DNA of 64,000 bases from Torymus aiolomorphi (lineage: Eukaryota; Arthropoda; Insecta; Hymenoptera; Torymidae), in contig CM070874.1 in assembly GCA_036365515.1 (NCBI GenBank), positions 42,097,083 through 42,161,082 on the forward strand. Reading direction: 5' to 3'. Positions 48,667-58,434 of the stretch are shown here, piece by piece. The notes under the pieces are model-generated. The model saw only the letters and a list, made by a program, of their open reading frames with translations, ran no database searches and was not told the origin of the DNA. The position numbers and the translations under genes are program-made. Positions within the stretch are counted from its first letter, which is position 1. Every line of letters begins with the position of its first letter.

Positions 48667-49185
48667 TTAATCTATAACATATATTTCTTCTTCGTCATTT
48701 ACTGGATATAACCCGTGGTACTCAAAGTCACCTGCTTGTGCATTTGTGTCTACCTCGGGTTCTTGCTGCTGCTGGTGCTGCTGCTGGTGCTGCTGCTGCT
48801 GCTGGTGCTGCGGGAACTGGTGAATCGCGTTGAAGCATGTGTGCTTTCGATTTCGGACGCATACACCACACAGCAACATATTACACCCTTCACACTTTCT
48901 CCACGCACAATTTTTCTGTTTTTTAACTAATACTTTATCGCATACTAAGCATTTCGCTAGTATGTTAAACTGATTATAGTTTGATGGAGCACGATTACTG
49001 TGTCTTGAAAAGTCCGCAATCTCTTTACGTATGCTTTCCAGTAGTAGAACTTCGCTCTTGATTGTATTTTGGAGCACTGTTTTTTCGCGTTTTTTATTCA
49101 AGATAGAAAAATATATTTCCTGTTCTTTTTTCTTTAAATTATCTATCCAGTCTGTTACTGCAGACGCTTTCTTCATCCATGTCAT
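48667..49185 (-). CDS. Coiled-coil / zinc-binding protein of unknown function
   Basis: The minus-strand frame is open to 49,389, but the first ATG is at 49,185 (MTWMKKAS), giving about 172 residues. Residues 1-65 are charged and likely coiled-coil (DNLKKKEQEIYFSIL...). At about 80-120 there is a Cys-rich zinc-binding motif (CLVCDKVL, CEGCNMLLCGVC, HTC). Then comes a His/Gln-rich low-complexity stretch and an acidic tail (NDEEEIYVID). The Cys spacing resembles RING/B-box-like binding modules, but I cannot assign a family. It is the only clear minus-strand gene in the Maverick and sits at its left end, transcribed outward. It is intact as read. The His/Gln stretch is encoded by a CTGCTG/TTG microsatellite and may vary in length. 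Confidence 0.65.
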   Translation of the reverse strand: MTWMKKASAVTDWIDNLKKKEQEIYFSILNKKREKTVLQNTIKSEVLLLESIRKEIADFSRHSNRAPSNYNQFNILAKCLVCDKVLVKKQKNCAWRKCEGCNMLLCGVCVRNRKHTCFNAIHQFPQHQQQQQHQQQHQQQQEPEVDTNAQAGDFEYHGLYPVNDEEEIYVID

Positions 49186-49346
49186 CTTGACTGTGGCTCT
49201 TTGACGAATGCTGACTTGACTAGAGTGTACCCCCCGCTGTTTAACCTTTGGTAAAAAATATAGCGCGATAGCGAGCGGAGACGGTGTCAGATGCACGATT
49301 TCGGGTCCAGCGCGATGCCTGGCCACAGCCTTATCGTTTTTGCCAT

Positions 49347-49354
49347 TATAAAAG
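49347..49354 (+). promoter_or_regulatory. Candidate TATA box
   Basis: TATAAAAG followed by GCCCG; the same TATAAAAGC core precedes the ATPase gene. On the plus strand it could start a transcript into the spliced gene at 50.0 kb. The region also reads TTTTATAAT on the minus strand, so it could serve the zinc-protein gene instead. Confidence 0.4.
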
Positions 49355-49514
49355 CCCGCATCAATAGGGTGTGTAAGAGAATACACCAAAAGCGCATCGC
49401 CTAAATGAATCTGCTCACGTTATATCAGTTTCGTCTTATAATTTAAACACGTGCGCAGGATGTTTTTTCACGATAGTACGTTAGGGTATTAGTTACGTAC
49501 ATATATATTTTTAT

Positions 49515-50001
49515 GTGTATATCTGGACCTTTGATAAAAATTTATCGCTCTGTGCAATATGAAAACCCTGCCTCGTGTGCTTCTCATGTTTTATTATTTC
49601 TTCGAAATATAACGGTTTCCTGTTCTTACGCTGTGTACTTTGAGCGAGGGATGACAATTGTGAGTGGATCATTTTGATTATATTTTGTCTGGAGCTAATA
49701 TCCGTAAGCATTATCAAATCTGACCCTGCGTACACATCACCAAAATAAAATTGAATTCGAAGAAATGATATTTATATCTGGAGCTTCGATCAAAATTTGT
49801 CGGTGTATGGAATATGAATCCCTGCCTCGTGTGCTTCTCATGTTTTCATTATTTCTCCGAAACATAACGGTTTTCTGTTCTTACGCTGTGTCCTCTGAGC
49901 GAGAGATAAGAAGGGTGAGATGCGTGGATCATTTGAATTATATTTTTTTGTCTGGAGCTAATATCCGTAAGCATTATAAGACCCTGCATTGCGTACGCAT
50001 C
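49515..50001 (+). repeat. Two-copy ~255-bp direct repeat upstream of the spliced gene
   Basis: Copy 1 starts near 49,515 and copy 2 near 49,770. Both contain TATATCTGGA, CCCTGCCTCGTGTGCTTCTC, TTCTTACGCTGTGT and GTCTGGAGCTAATATCCGTA, with about one difference in eight bases. The second copy runs into the start of the downstream gene, so leader or promoter sequence has been duplicated. Confidence 0.88.
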
Positions 50002-50015
50002 AGATCAGTGTGCCA

Positions 50016-51376
50016 ATGCGGATCATGGCGAGAAGTAACGCTTTTTTGCCAGAGATGCAGATCAACGAACATAGCGATTTGCGTGAGATTATTTTCCGTA
50101 TCGCTTCTACTTTACGTTTTTACAGTCAACCTGTATGGCGTAGGTGTAGAGATTCGTGGCGACGGCGTTTGCGTACAGTGCACTATTCGCTTTTACGTCG
50201 CGAACTGCGATTTTTACTCGCCCATAGTGGTCTTCGTAGAATCGCCGTTTATTACGAACGATTTTTTCGCAATAATCGATCGGGGTTGATGATAGCGGGC
50301 GAATTTGTCAGAGAAATACGCATGGAAAATGCAAATGTTCTCGATGACATGATGTCGGCGTTTAGCGAACAAATTGGTAAGTAAAAGATTTTATACTTAT
50401 TTTTTATGACGAAAAAATATTTGTTATATGTTTTAAAATTTTCAAGCCTTAGAAAATCTTCTCGCCGATGACAGCGACGCGTCAACAATTTTTATGAACT
50501 ATAGCGGGCGTGAAATTCCCGTAGCACGTCAACTAGAGTACGAGAGCGAGAATGAGGCTGTAACGAGCCCAAGCGAACCCGATATCTCAAGTAGCGAAGG
50601 AGAAGAAGAAGAAGGAGAACATCAACAACAACAACAACAACAACAACAACTTATACAACAACCTATACAACAACAACAACAACAACAGCAGCAACAAATA
50701 ATCCATGTACCAAACGAAGAAGATGATAGGCGCTCAAATATTTTAGAATCCGATAACGAGAGCGAAAGCATGATTAGAATAGACTCGTCGGATGAAGAAG
50801 ATAATGGCACAGTTTTAACGCGCGGATTAAACTTGGCGCTCAACCACTATCGGGAACCACGGGTCGCAGTGGAGAGAGTCATAATGAGCGAGGACCCGCA
50901 GCCGTCGACTAGTGGAAATATCGGCCAACCTCGCGCAGGGATGCTTCATAATTTTTATTCAACTAGAGCACCCCCGTCGGAGCGGAGTTTTCATAATATC
51001 GAGGATAGCCATCGTCTCGTTTGGAACAGTTTCGACGAAACTAGTCCTCTAGATCGACGAGTCAACGAATGTAAGAATTTTTTTAATTTGAATATTTATT
51101 TTTTTCATGTAAAAGGCTGTTTTTACAACTTTTTATTTTTTCAAAAAAGTTATTCGGAGAAGAAACAATAGCGGCGACGGATTGGCCACTCCGGGTTTCG
51201 ACATACCATTTCTATTGATTTACGCGAGGAGAATTTTGCATGTTCGGCGTGCGCAAGAATTGCGATGGTTTCACGACCAGGCCGAACATGAAGATTCTCC
51301 ATTATATACGTCGAACGAACTACAAGATTTGTTGGAGCGCGTGCGCGATAGTTTCAACGGAAAACCTGAAGATTAA
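50016..51376 (+). CDS. Spliced Gln/Glu-rich protein upstream of PolB (three exons)
   Basis: The first ATG is at 50,016 (MRIMARSNAF). Exon 1 ends at 50,376 before a consensus donor GTAAGT. Intron 1 (50,377-50,446, 70 bp) ends TTTTCAAG. Exon 2 (50,447-51,070) keeps the frame through MNYSGREIPV, an acidic stretch, two poly-Gln runs and a Ser/Asp/Glu-rich segment. Intron 2 (51,071-51,149, 79 bp; GTAAGA...AAAAAAG) joins in phase to exon 3 (51,150-51,376), ending ...SFNGKPED. Without splicing each frame ends within a few codons of its donor, which is strong evidence for real introns. The N-terminal exon is Arg-rich and helical. No family is recognised. Exon 2 can also be joined in phase to the PolB acceptor at 51,448, so this may supply an alternative N-terminus of PolB. 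Confidence 0.7.
51071..51149 (+). other. Intron 2 of the spliced gene; donor also in phase with PolB
   Basis: Donor T|GTAAGA at 51,070/51,071 and acceptor CAAAAAAG|TT at 51,149/51,150. Phase 1. Another acceptor, ACATTACAG|CG at 51,447/51,448, has the same phase and leads into the PolB frame, which itself has no ATG for its first ~120 codons. Confidence 0.6.
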
Positions 51377-51447
51377 CTTTTTGGTATTATAATTGTGAAA
51401 ACAAAAAACATTTATTTTTTATTAATCGTTTTTAATAAACATTACAG

Positions 51448-54400
51448 CGGACGACTCGTTGTCTACAAGCTCAGTATGGCTATCGCTCCCACCATCGCCT
51501 ACAGTAGACGCAAATTCATGCATAAGAGAGAGCGGAGAACCTCTGCAAGTGGGATACGGCCACAACGATGATGGCATAGCCGACGATTACGACGGAGGCG
51601 ACGAAGAGGAGGAGAACAGAGCCAATGGTGATACTGCAGAGGAGGAGGAGGAGGAGGAGGAGGAGGAGGCGAATAATCTCGACATAAGACCGCCCAGAGT
51701 AAGATTTATTGTGATAGACGAAACCGAAAATCATGTGCAGCGATTTAGAGTGGTCGGGCGCTGTATTAAACTGCATATCAAAGACCCGCCTACCGATTGC
51801 GATAATCCCCTTGTTTGGATGGAGGCAGCAATGCGCGACATTCACGCGCATATTATTTCGTTGATACCGAATGAAGAAAGGTTTTTGATCGGTGTGGTCG
51901 TTAAGAGCGAATACTTTGCGAATGGCGCAGGTGGATTATCTTTTCGACCGATTGAAAATTTTCATTACGCTGATCTTTGGGATTTAATTGCAAATCTGAC
52001 ACAAAGTAATGAAAATTTCCAAATCGACGAAAGTTTTGTGTTACACATTACATTTGTAAGTATACCCGAAGGGATGGGCGCGCGTAGAGCGAGAAAATTA
52101 ACGATCAATTCGGTGACACAAAGATCAATAGTGTCTATTGTAAATGTCGATAATTTATGCCTACCGCGTTCGTTAGTTGTAGGTGAAACTTATATCAAAT
52201 TGTGGGCAAACGATACGGATGAAGCTCGAAAGGAATGGGGTGTCGTTCGCGACGGTCGACGTAAACTACAACGAGAACGCGCCGAAAAATTAATGCAGGA
52301 TGCTAATGTTCGTATACCACCCACGGGAGCAGGTTTCTTCGAAATTGAGCAATTTCAAAATTATTATTTACACACTGGTATAGCTATAGTAGTATACGAT
52401 AAGAAAACTTTTGGCAGCGGTGAGCCCCCATTTTTTGATGGGCGTGCTGTTGTAGAAAGACAGACAGGATGTGAAACACAGCGTATAATCAATCTTTGTT
52501 ATAATTCTAACGCGAAACATTATGATACAATACTGAATTTAATCGGTGTTGCGCGAACTAAATTCTTTTGCACTTTTTGTAACAAACGGTTTAATTTCAT
52601 AGACCAACACAAATGTTTAAAAACATGTTCCAAGTGCTTTGTCTCTCCCGCGTGTAAAACAGATAATGTCGATTTAATTAAATGCTCGCAATGCAATAGA
52701 AATTTTTTTGGAAATATGTGCTACGATAATCATTTAAAAGATGGCTCTTATAAAAAAAGAACAAAAAATTGTGCGATGTAGTTAAACTTTGCAATAGATG
52801 CAATAAAGTTACAAATTGTTTTCGTTCGAAACACACGTGCGGAATGATTTGGTGTAAATATTGTAAAAGAAAACATTTTATCAACGAATTCTGTTACATG
52901 CAACCGATAAGTAATGAGATTAATCACGAAAAAAAAATTTTGTTTGTTTTTTATGATTTTGAGACGCGACAGGATGAGCCTTATCTTAATCACGAGACTT
53001 CAAATCTGCACATTCCAAATTTATGTGTCGCACAGCAAGCGTGCTCGGATTGCATCGATGATGACGATGTTTCGCGTTGGTGTAATACTTGCGGCGTTCG
53101 CGAACATGTTTTTCGAGAGAATCCTGTCACTCAGTTGATCGAATTGTGTATTAGAGATAAGACAAAATTTGCGCAAATCATATGTATTGCGCACAATGCA
53201 CGAGCATTCGATGCGCAATTCATATTAAAAGAATTGGCAGAGTGTACATCTGAAGTTTTGCCGAGTATTATTTTAAGTGGACAGAATATTATTACTATGC
53301 AATACGAGCGAACGAAATTCATAGATAGTCTAAACTATTTCCAAATGAAGTTGAGCGCTCTTCCCGCTGCTTTTGGCTTGCCGGAAAACAGTAAAAAGGG
53401 TTATTTTCCCCACTTATTCAATACTCTACAAAATCAAGAATACGCAGGCCCTTTACCCGATGCGAATTTCTACGCGCCGAATTCTATGAGTATCGATGAG
53501 AGAAAAGATTTTTTTAAATGGTACGAAGAGAACAAACGAGACTATGTATTCAATTTTAAAACAGAAATCGTCGAGTATTGTCGCATGGATGTACAAATTT
53601 TACGCCGCGCGTGTATAGCTTTTCGAAAAATTTTTCTTGATATTGGCGGCACTGACCCCTTCTTTTCCGCAACTACTATCGCCTCAGCTTGCTCTTATTT
53701 GTATCGAAAAAAATTTCTCAAGCCAAACACCATCGGAATTTTACCGCCTACTGGCTACAGGCGCGCTGATAACCACTCTCAAAAAGCTGTTGAGTGGCTA
53801 TTGGAGTGCGAGCGCGAAATCGGGCGAGAGATTATTCACGCAGGTCGGGCGCGCGAGTATAGATTACCCGAAGGATTCTTGGTAGATGGATATTTGCCAC
53901 CGTCAGAGCTTCCGAGCTCGTCGACGTCAAGCGACAGTGCCGCGGCCACAGATAAAGGTATAGTATTCGAGTATCAAGGGTGCTACACACATGGGTGTCC
54001 GCGATGTTTTCAAAACAAACGCGATAAATTAACCGCCTACAATAGAACTCACAACGAGGCATACGAGAGCACTCGGGCAAAAATAGATAAAATAAAGTCA
54101 CTGGGCTACGAGGTTCGCGAAATTTGGGAGTGCACATTTGACCGGCGTAAAATTGAAAATCCTCGGATCGTAAATTATGTGAATAATCATCCGTTAATAA
54201 GCAAAATGGTTTTAAATCCGCGAGACGCGTTTTTCGGGGGTCGCACGGAAAATATAGCTGTACATTATAAAATAAGAGAAGGAGAAACAATAAGATATAC
54301 GGATATTTGCTCTTTATATCCGTATATCTGTAAACGAGGCCGGTTTCCGCTCGGACACCCAGATATATTTGTTGGCAGTCAGTGCGACGCGTTGACGAAA

Positions 54401-55642
54401 GGAAATAACAACGATTTATCACGAGTAGAAGGTTTGATCAAATGTAAAATATTGCCTCCTCGTAATTTGTTTCTTCCTCTCTTACCAATAAAAATGCATG
54501 GACGATTACTCTTTGCTCTTTGTCGCTCTTGTTGCGAGGAGATGCGACAAGAAGATTGTACTCACGAATATACTCACGAGCGCGAATTCACGGGGACGTG
54601 GGTAGCCGACGAACTGCGAAAAGCCATCGAGTTGGGTTACCAAATAACGGAAATATTCATAATATGGCGATATAAAGTAACGCAATACGATCAACAGAGT
54701 GGCACAGGAGGATTGTTTGCAGACTACGTGAATGCGTTTTTGAAAATAAAACAACAAGCTAGCGGATGGCCATCATGGTGCGAGAGCGAAGTAGATAAGG
54801 AACGTTATTTGTTAGAGTACGAGCGAGACGAGGGTATACAAATGGAGAGAGAAAAAATCGGAAAAAATGCTGGCTTGCGCGCAGTGGCAAAACTCTGTCT
54901 TAATTCTTTTTGGGGAAAATTTGGGCAGCGTAGCAACTTGAAACAGACCGAAATTGTAAAAACACGCGAGGCCCTCCTTAAACTTTTAGTTGCGCCGGAA
55001 AAAGAAGTATTTAGCGTGTTGCCGGTAAACGACGAACTTTTATATGTAAACTGGCAAAATATCGCCGATGCTGTGGCACAGGCGTCCAATACGAATGTAG
55101 TAATCGCAGCATACACTACGGCGCAAGCTCGACTCAAATTGTACGATTATCTTGAGAAACTAGATCGACGAGTTTTATACTTTGATACCGACTCTTGCAT
55201 ATTCATTTGTAATGAGCGTGCGAAGGACGAGGAATACAGACCCCACCTTGGGACGCTATTAGGTGATATGACGGACGAACTGAAGAGTTACGGACCAAAT
55301 GTACATATTGAAACATTCTTATCGGGCGGTCCTAAATTTTACGCCTATAAAGCAATCGATTCATCGACAGGACAGACATTTGAATGTTGTAAAATCAAAG
55401 GGATAAGGTTAAATTATGCTAATTCTTTAAAAATAAATTTCGATAGTATTAAACAATTGATCGATACTTTTATGAATGGCGACGATGCGGGTAATATTAA
55501 ATTATATTTTAAAGCTATAAGGCGCACACCCAAGCACGATGTTATCACGCGAGACGAATACAAGACATGTTGTATAGTGTTAAAAAAACGGCGCTACCAT
55601 TCAATAAAAGAATTATCATTGCCTTTTGGCTATAAGCGTTAA
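51448..55642 (+). CDS. PolB: Protein-primed DNA polymerase B (PolB), split by a -1 frame change
   Basis: Family B, protein-primed polymerase that copies the linear element. The 5' frame (to 52,781, ~440 codons) has an acidic leader, the conserved Maverick block VNVDNLCLPRSLVVGE and Cys-rich zinc motifs (CTFCNKRF, CSKC). The second frame (open from 52,754; ~957 codons) continues the zinc motifs, then exonuclease motifs FYDFETR (near residue 60), AHNARAFD (~145) and YCRMDV (~270). Polymerase motifs follow: A YTDICSLYP (~510), B KLCLNSFWGKFG (~710), C YFDTDS (~808). All catalytic Asp residues are present. The frames meet in an overlap of about 25 bases holding A AAA AAT at 52,763-52,769, in the right register for -1 slippage. 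No ATG occurs near the 5' end, so the start is probably in an upstream exon. Poly(A)-type AATAAA sites are at about 55,653 and 56,060. Confidence 0.93.
52763..52769 (+). promoter_or_regulatory. Possible -1 ribosomal frameshift heptamer in PolB
   Basis: A AAA AAT is read as ACA AAA AAT in the upstream frame. A one-base backward slip would place the ribosome in the long downstream frame, ten bases before the upstream TAG (52,779). A weak AU-rich stem-loop (ACTTT-GCA / TGC-AAT-AAAGT, 52,786-52,809) starts 16 bases downstream. An ordinary one-base indel or a homopolymer sequencing error is equally possible. Confidence 0.4.
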
Positions 55643-55710
55643 AACATTTTATTAATAAAAAATAAGACTTATTTGTAAATATTGTTCTTGTTCATTGTAG
55701 TTATTTTTAT

Positions 55711-55741
<31 letters not shown>

Positions 55742-56088
55742 ATTTCAAATCATGTCTTCACCAACATCTTTTCAACTCTGATACGAATGCCTAAAACTGC
55801 GCCCTATTTATTGTAATGCGTTTGCGCCTTCACTTCTTATTTTTTTCTTTTTTTTTTGCGCTTTTCACCTACTGCGTTTTTATTTTCTTTTTTGCGTTTA
55901 TATTTTTTTTATGCGTTAACAATGCTGTAGCTTACTCTTCGTATTTTATTAATTGTATTTTATTAATTTTTTTTTCTTTCTTTTATTTTTACTTCTAATT
56001 GTAATTATGTAATATTTGTATTATTTTGCTTTTCAATTGTACAACATAATGTACAGCAATAAACCTAATCTAATCTAATCTAATCTAA

Positions 56089-56142
<54 letters not shown>

Positions 56143-56382
56143 GCGCGCTCTCTTGTCCACACGCGAGGCCTCGCGCGCTGTAGCAGCTGATATGCGCGCG
56201 CGTGCAAAGTATTCGCTTCTTAAAGCAGCGAATATCAGCTTATACCGCGCGAAGTACAAGCTTGTACACGCGCCCCGGTGCGCGGTGCATATCAGCTGAT
56301 GAGCACCGCGCCGCGCCGCCGCCGCCGCCGCCGCCCGGGGATCGTTGGTTTTTTTCACGCTGAAAAAAAAATGTGTTATCGC
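55643..56382 (+). other. PolB 3' region, CT microsatellites and GC-rich spacer
   Basis: No gene. After two AATAAA signals (about 55,653 and 56,060) come five TAATC units (56,066-56,090), long CT runs (also 55,715-55,741) and a GC-rich stretch (56,150-56,345). The GC-rich stretch has three versions of the E-box palindrome block ATATCAGCTGAT (near 56,185, 56,230 and 56,288), a CGCGAGGCCTCGCG palindrome and a (CCG)n run. The Glu/Arg repeat frame on the minus strand is an artefact of the CT run. It may hold the late-gene promoter. Confidence 0.6.
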
Positions 56383-56422
56383 TATAAAAGCACGAACAAA
56401 TTCGGTTTTGTTGTCATTCATG
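56383..56422 (+). promoter_or_regulatory. Core promoter of the packaging ATPase gene
   Basis: TATAAAAG at 56,383 is followed at about +31 by the initiator-like GTCATTC (A at 56,416), only a few bases before the ATG at 56,420. That implies a very short leader. Confidence 0.5.
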
Positions 56423-57087
56423 AAAATGGATACGCGTTGGAAACATCCATTTACGTGTTGTGTGTGCGGACCTACCGGGTGTGGAAAAACTCAGTTCGTC
56501 AAAAAGTTTCTCATTAATTTACCGAAAATCTGTAACGTATGCTTTGATCGCATACTCTTTTATTACGCCGAGTGGCAAGAAGCCTACCGCACGGAGTTGA
56601 GACCCGGGTGTGACGCACCGAGTATCGAATTTAGAGAGGGTCTGCCTCAAGTGAGTGATTATTCTTGCGACCGCGATAAAAAAAAGTTATTAATTCTGGA
56701 TGATTTAATGCGAGAATCTTCGTGCGATGTTATACTAGATCTATTACGAAAGGTAGTCATCATAAAAATATCAGCGTTATATTCATAACGCAAAATATTT
56801 TTCACAAAGGAAAATCGCAACGCGATATAAGCCTGAACACAAAATATCTCGTACTTTATAAAAACCCGCGTGATCGCGCTCAAATACAGCACTTGGCACG
56901 TCAAGTATATCCGGAAGATCCGAAATTTCTGCAAGAGGCCTACCTCGACGCCACGCGAACCCCACACACGTATCTTTTTCTCGATTTATCACAAGACTGT
57001 CTCGACGAATTTCGATTCCGCTCCTGCATATTTCCCGACGACAAAACGCACTACGCTTATGTACCAAAATATTCAAAGTTTCGATAG
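56420..57087 (+). pseudogene. Genome-packaging ATPase (FtsK/HerA-type, A32-like), frameshifted
   Basis: The start at 56,420 (MKMDTRWKHPF) is chosen because it is the first ATG after the promoter. The P-loop CGPTGCGKTQF is at about residue 20-30 and Walker B KKLLILDDLM at about 95. The frame then breaks near 56,745 and continues one frame back as KGSHHKNISVIFITQNIF, RDRAQIQHLARQVYP and PHTYLFLDLSQD, ending at 57,087. These are the sensor and C-terminal motifs of the Maverick packaging ATPase, which loads DNA into the capsid. Total length, about 220 residues, is normal for the family. The break is consistent with a single-base indel beside no homopolymer, so it is more likely a mutation than a read error. 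The promoter and both halves are otherwise well kept. Confidence 0.9.
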
Positions 57088-57178
57088 TCTAATTATATTG
57101 AAAGAAGGAGAGGGGAGTGAAGAAAAAAGAAAGAGATACGTCAGATGCGCGAGCCTTTAACTCAGTCAAGAGATAACA

Positions 57179-57604
57179 ATGGCAGGAGCAACACGGATGA
57201 ATTCTAGACGCTGTTCGCCTTGTACTAAACATTTTTCCAAAAAACATTTGGCGGTTTTGGGAGCTCTCTCACACTGCGACGACAAACAGCGTTCGGCCAT
57301 ACTTCACACGGCTGATAAATCGCTCGTCAAGTGCATATGCGAGTGCGCATTAAACGTTTTACACGGCGTAGTGAAATTAAGAGATTCGGAGAAGAAACAG
57401 CTGAATAAGCACAAGATCGTATTGCGCAGATTAATAAATCGAAAGTCATCAAGTTGGAAAACTAAAAAACGCGCAATAGTACAGAACGGAGGATCTTTTT
57501 TGCCAGCTCTTCTAGCGCCCATCGTAGGTGCGCTCATATCTAAACTATTTGGAGGAGGAGGAGGAGGAGGAGGAGGAGGAGGAGGAGGAGGAAAGCAGCA
57601 GTAA
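57179..57604 (+). CDS. Conserved small Maverick protein with hydrophobic C-terminal helix
   Basis: 141 residues from ATG 57,179. The core pattern (HFSKKHLAVLGALS..., DKSLVKCICECALNVLHG, LNKHKIVLRRLINRK) is basic and helical. It is followed by VQNGGSFLPALLAPIVGALI, a glycine-rich hydrophobic helix, and a run of about 14 Gly. The pattern of a basic body followed by QxGGFLPxLLxPIL recurs in Maverick elements of many animals. Its role is not established; a membrane-active or core protein comparable with adenovirus pVI/pX is inference only. It is intact. The Gly run is encoded by a GGA microsatellite. It lies between ATPase and the next gene, 14 bp apart. Confidence 0.75.
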   Translation: MAGATRMNSRRCSPCTKHFSKKHLAVLGALSHCDDKQRSAILHTADKSLVKCICECALNVLHGVVKLRDSEKKQLNKHKIVLRRLINRKSSSWKTKKRAIVQNGGSFLPALLAPIVGALISKLFGGGGGGGGGGGGGGKQQ

Positions 57605-57618
57605 ATAGGAGAAGCAGT

Positions 57619-58389
57619 ATGGAACGTGCTCGTAAAATGGTAATCGTGCCCGAAGATGCAATCGAACGCGCGCAGTCTACACCCGCTGAATCAACAAAAA
57701 TAATTGCCCCGAGCGAATTCTCCGGCGAAAATTCTATGCAAACTCCCGGTGACAATTTGTCCAGATTAGACGCCGAAATGTTCGATATTCTTCACTCGAA
57801 AAAAGGGGTGAAGGACGTTCACGAAAAATGTCTAAATTACTTACAAGTTTTGCGACGTTATCTCTTTTTCCGTGAAAGCGAGCGCAGCAGCAGCAGCGAT
57901 GCACTACGAGAAATCGACGAAATTGACGAGACACTAGCATCCCTCACCGAAGAAGCCATTATCGATGGTGTACCCAAGGCGTATCAGCGCTCGGTGCGTC
58001 TCTTGTTGCGTCATTGGAAAACAGTAGCACCCGAACGTCTTAAGTGGAGCAATGCCGGTACAGTGAGTATAGATGGCCGCACGGTAGAGCGTTCAAATAT
58101 TATAGAATTACTGAAAGATGTGGTTAGAAGAAGAAGGGGAAAAAATGACGACGAGGAAGCTCCAGTTGGACGCATGGAGTTTTCTAAATTTGTTAAAACT
58201 TCCGATACTCCGACAAATTTAATAGGTAACAGCGAAGTTTTAAAAATTGGCAGAGTACTCACGGCGCCTTTAAATACGGCCAAACGACGACTGAATAAGG
58301 AAGACCCTAATGCAGAGCCCTCTCCCGTGCTTACGAGAAGAAGAAAGGCCGAACAAAGTAAAAAAAAGTGGTTACGATTCCAAATATAA
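57619..58389 (+). CDS. Conserved Maverick protein of unknown function (256 aa)
   Basis: ATG 57,619, MERARKMVIVPEDAIERAQS. Helical N-terminal half with DAEMFDILHSKKGVKDVHEK and a YLQVLRRYLFF block. The central part is VPKAYQRSVRLLLRHWKTVA followed by LKWSNAGTVSIDGRTVERSN and IIELLKDVVRRRRGK. The C-terminal Lys/Arg-rich tail (RRLNKEDP, TRRRKAEQSKKKWLRF) could act in nuclear targeting or DNA binding. The 'I.W...G.v.i.G..i..SNi..Ll.d..+.r+' pattern is found beside capsid genes in many animal Mavericks; no biochemical role is known to me. It is intact, with normal spacing to both neighbours. Confidence 0.75.
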   Translation: MERARKMVIVPEDAIERAQSTPAESTKIIAPSEFSGENSMQTPGDNLSRLDAEMFDILHSKKGVKDVHEKCLNYLQVLRRYLFFRESERSSSSDALREIDEIDETLASLTEEAIIDGVPKAYQRSVRLLLRHWKTVAPERLKWSNAGTVSIDGRTVERSNIIELLKDVVRRRRGKNDDEEAPVGRMEFSKFVKTSDTPTNLIGNSEVLKIGRVLTAPLNTAKRRLNKEDPNAEPSPVLTRRRKAEQSKKKWLRFQI

Positions 58390-58434
58390 AAGCCACACGC
58401 GCACAAACACACGCACACATGCACGCGGGCAGAC

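Noticed and set aside
51182..51376. Separate small gene
   Set aside because: It joins in phase to the preceding frame through a well-formed intron and is better read as exon 3.
53832..54422. 196-codon minus-strand frame within PolB
   Set aside because: Shadow of the strongly conserved PolB frame on the other strand.
56080..56421. Minus-strand frame with an Arg/Glu repeat
   Set aside because: Product of a CT microsatellite and GC-rich spacer between PolB and ATPase.
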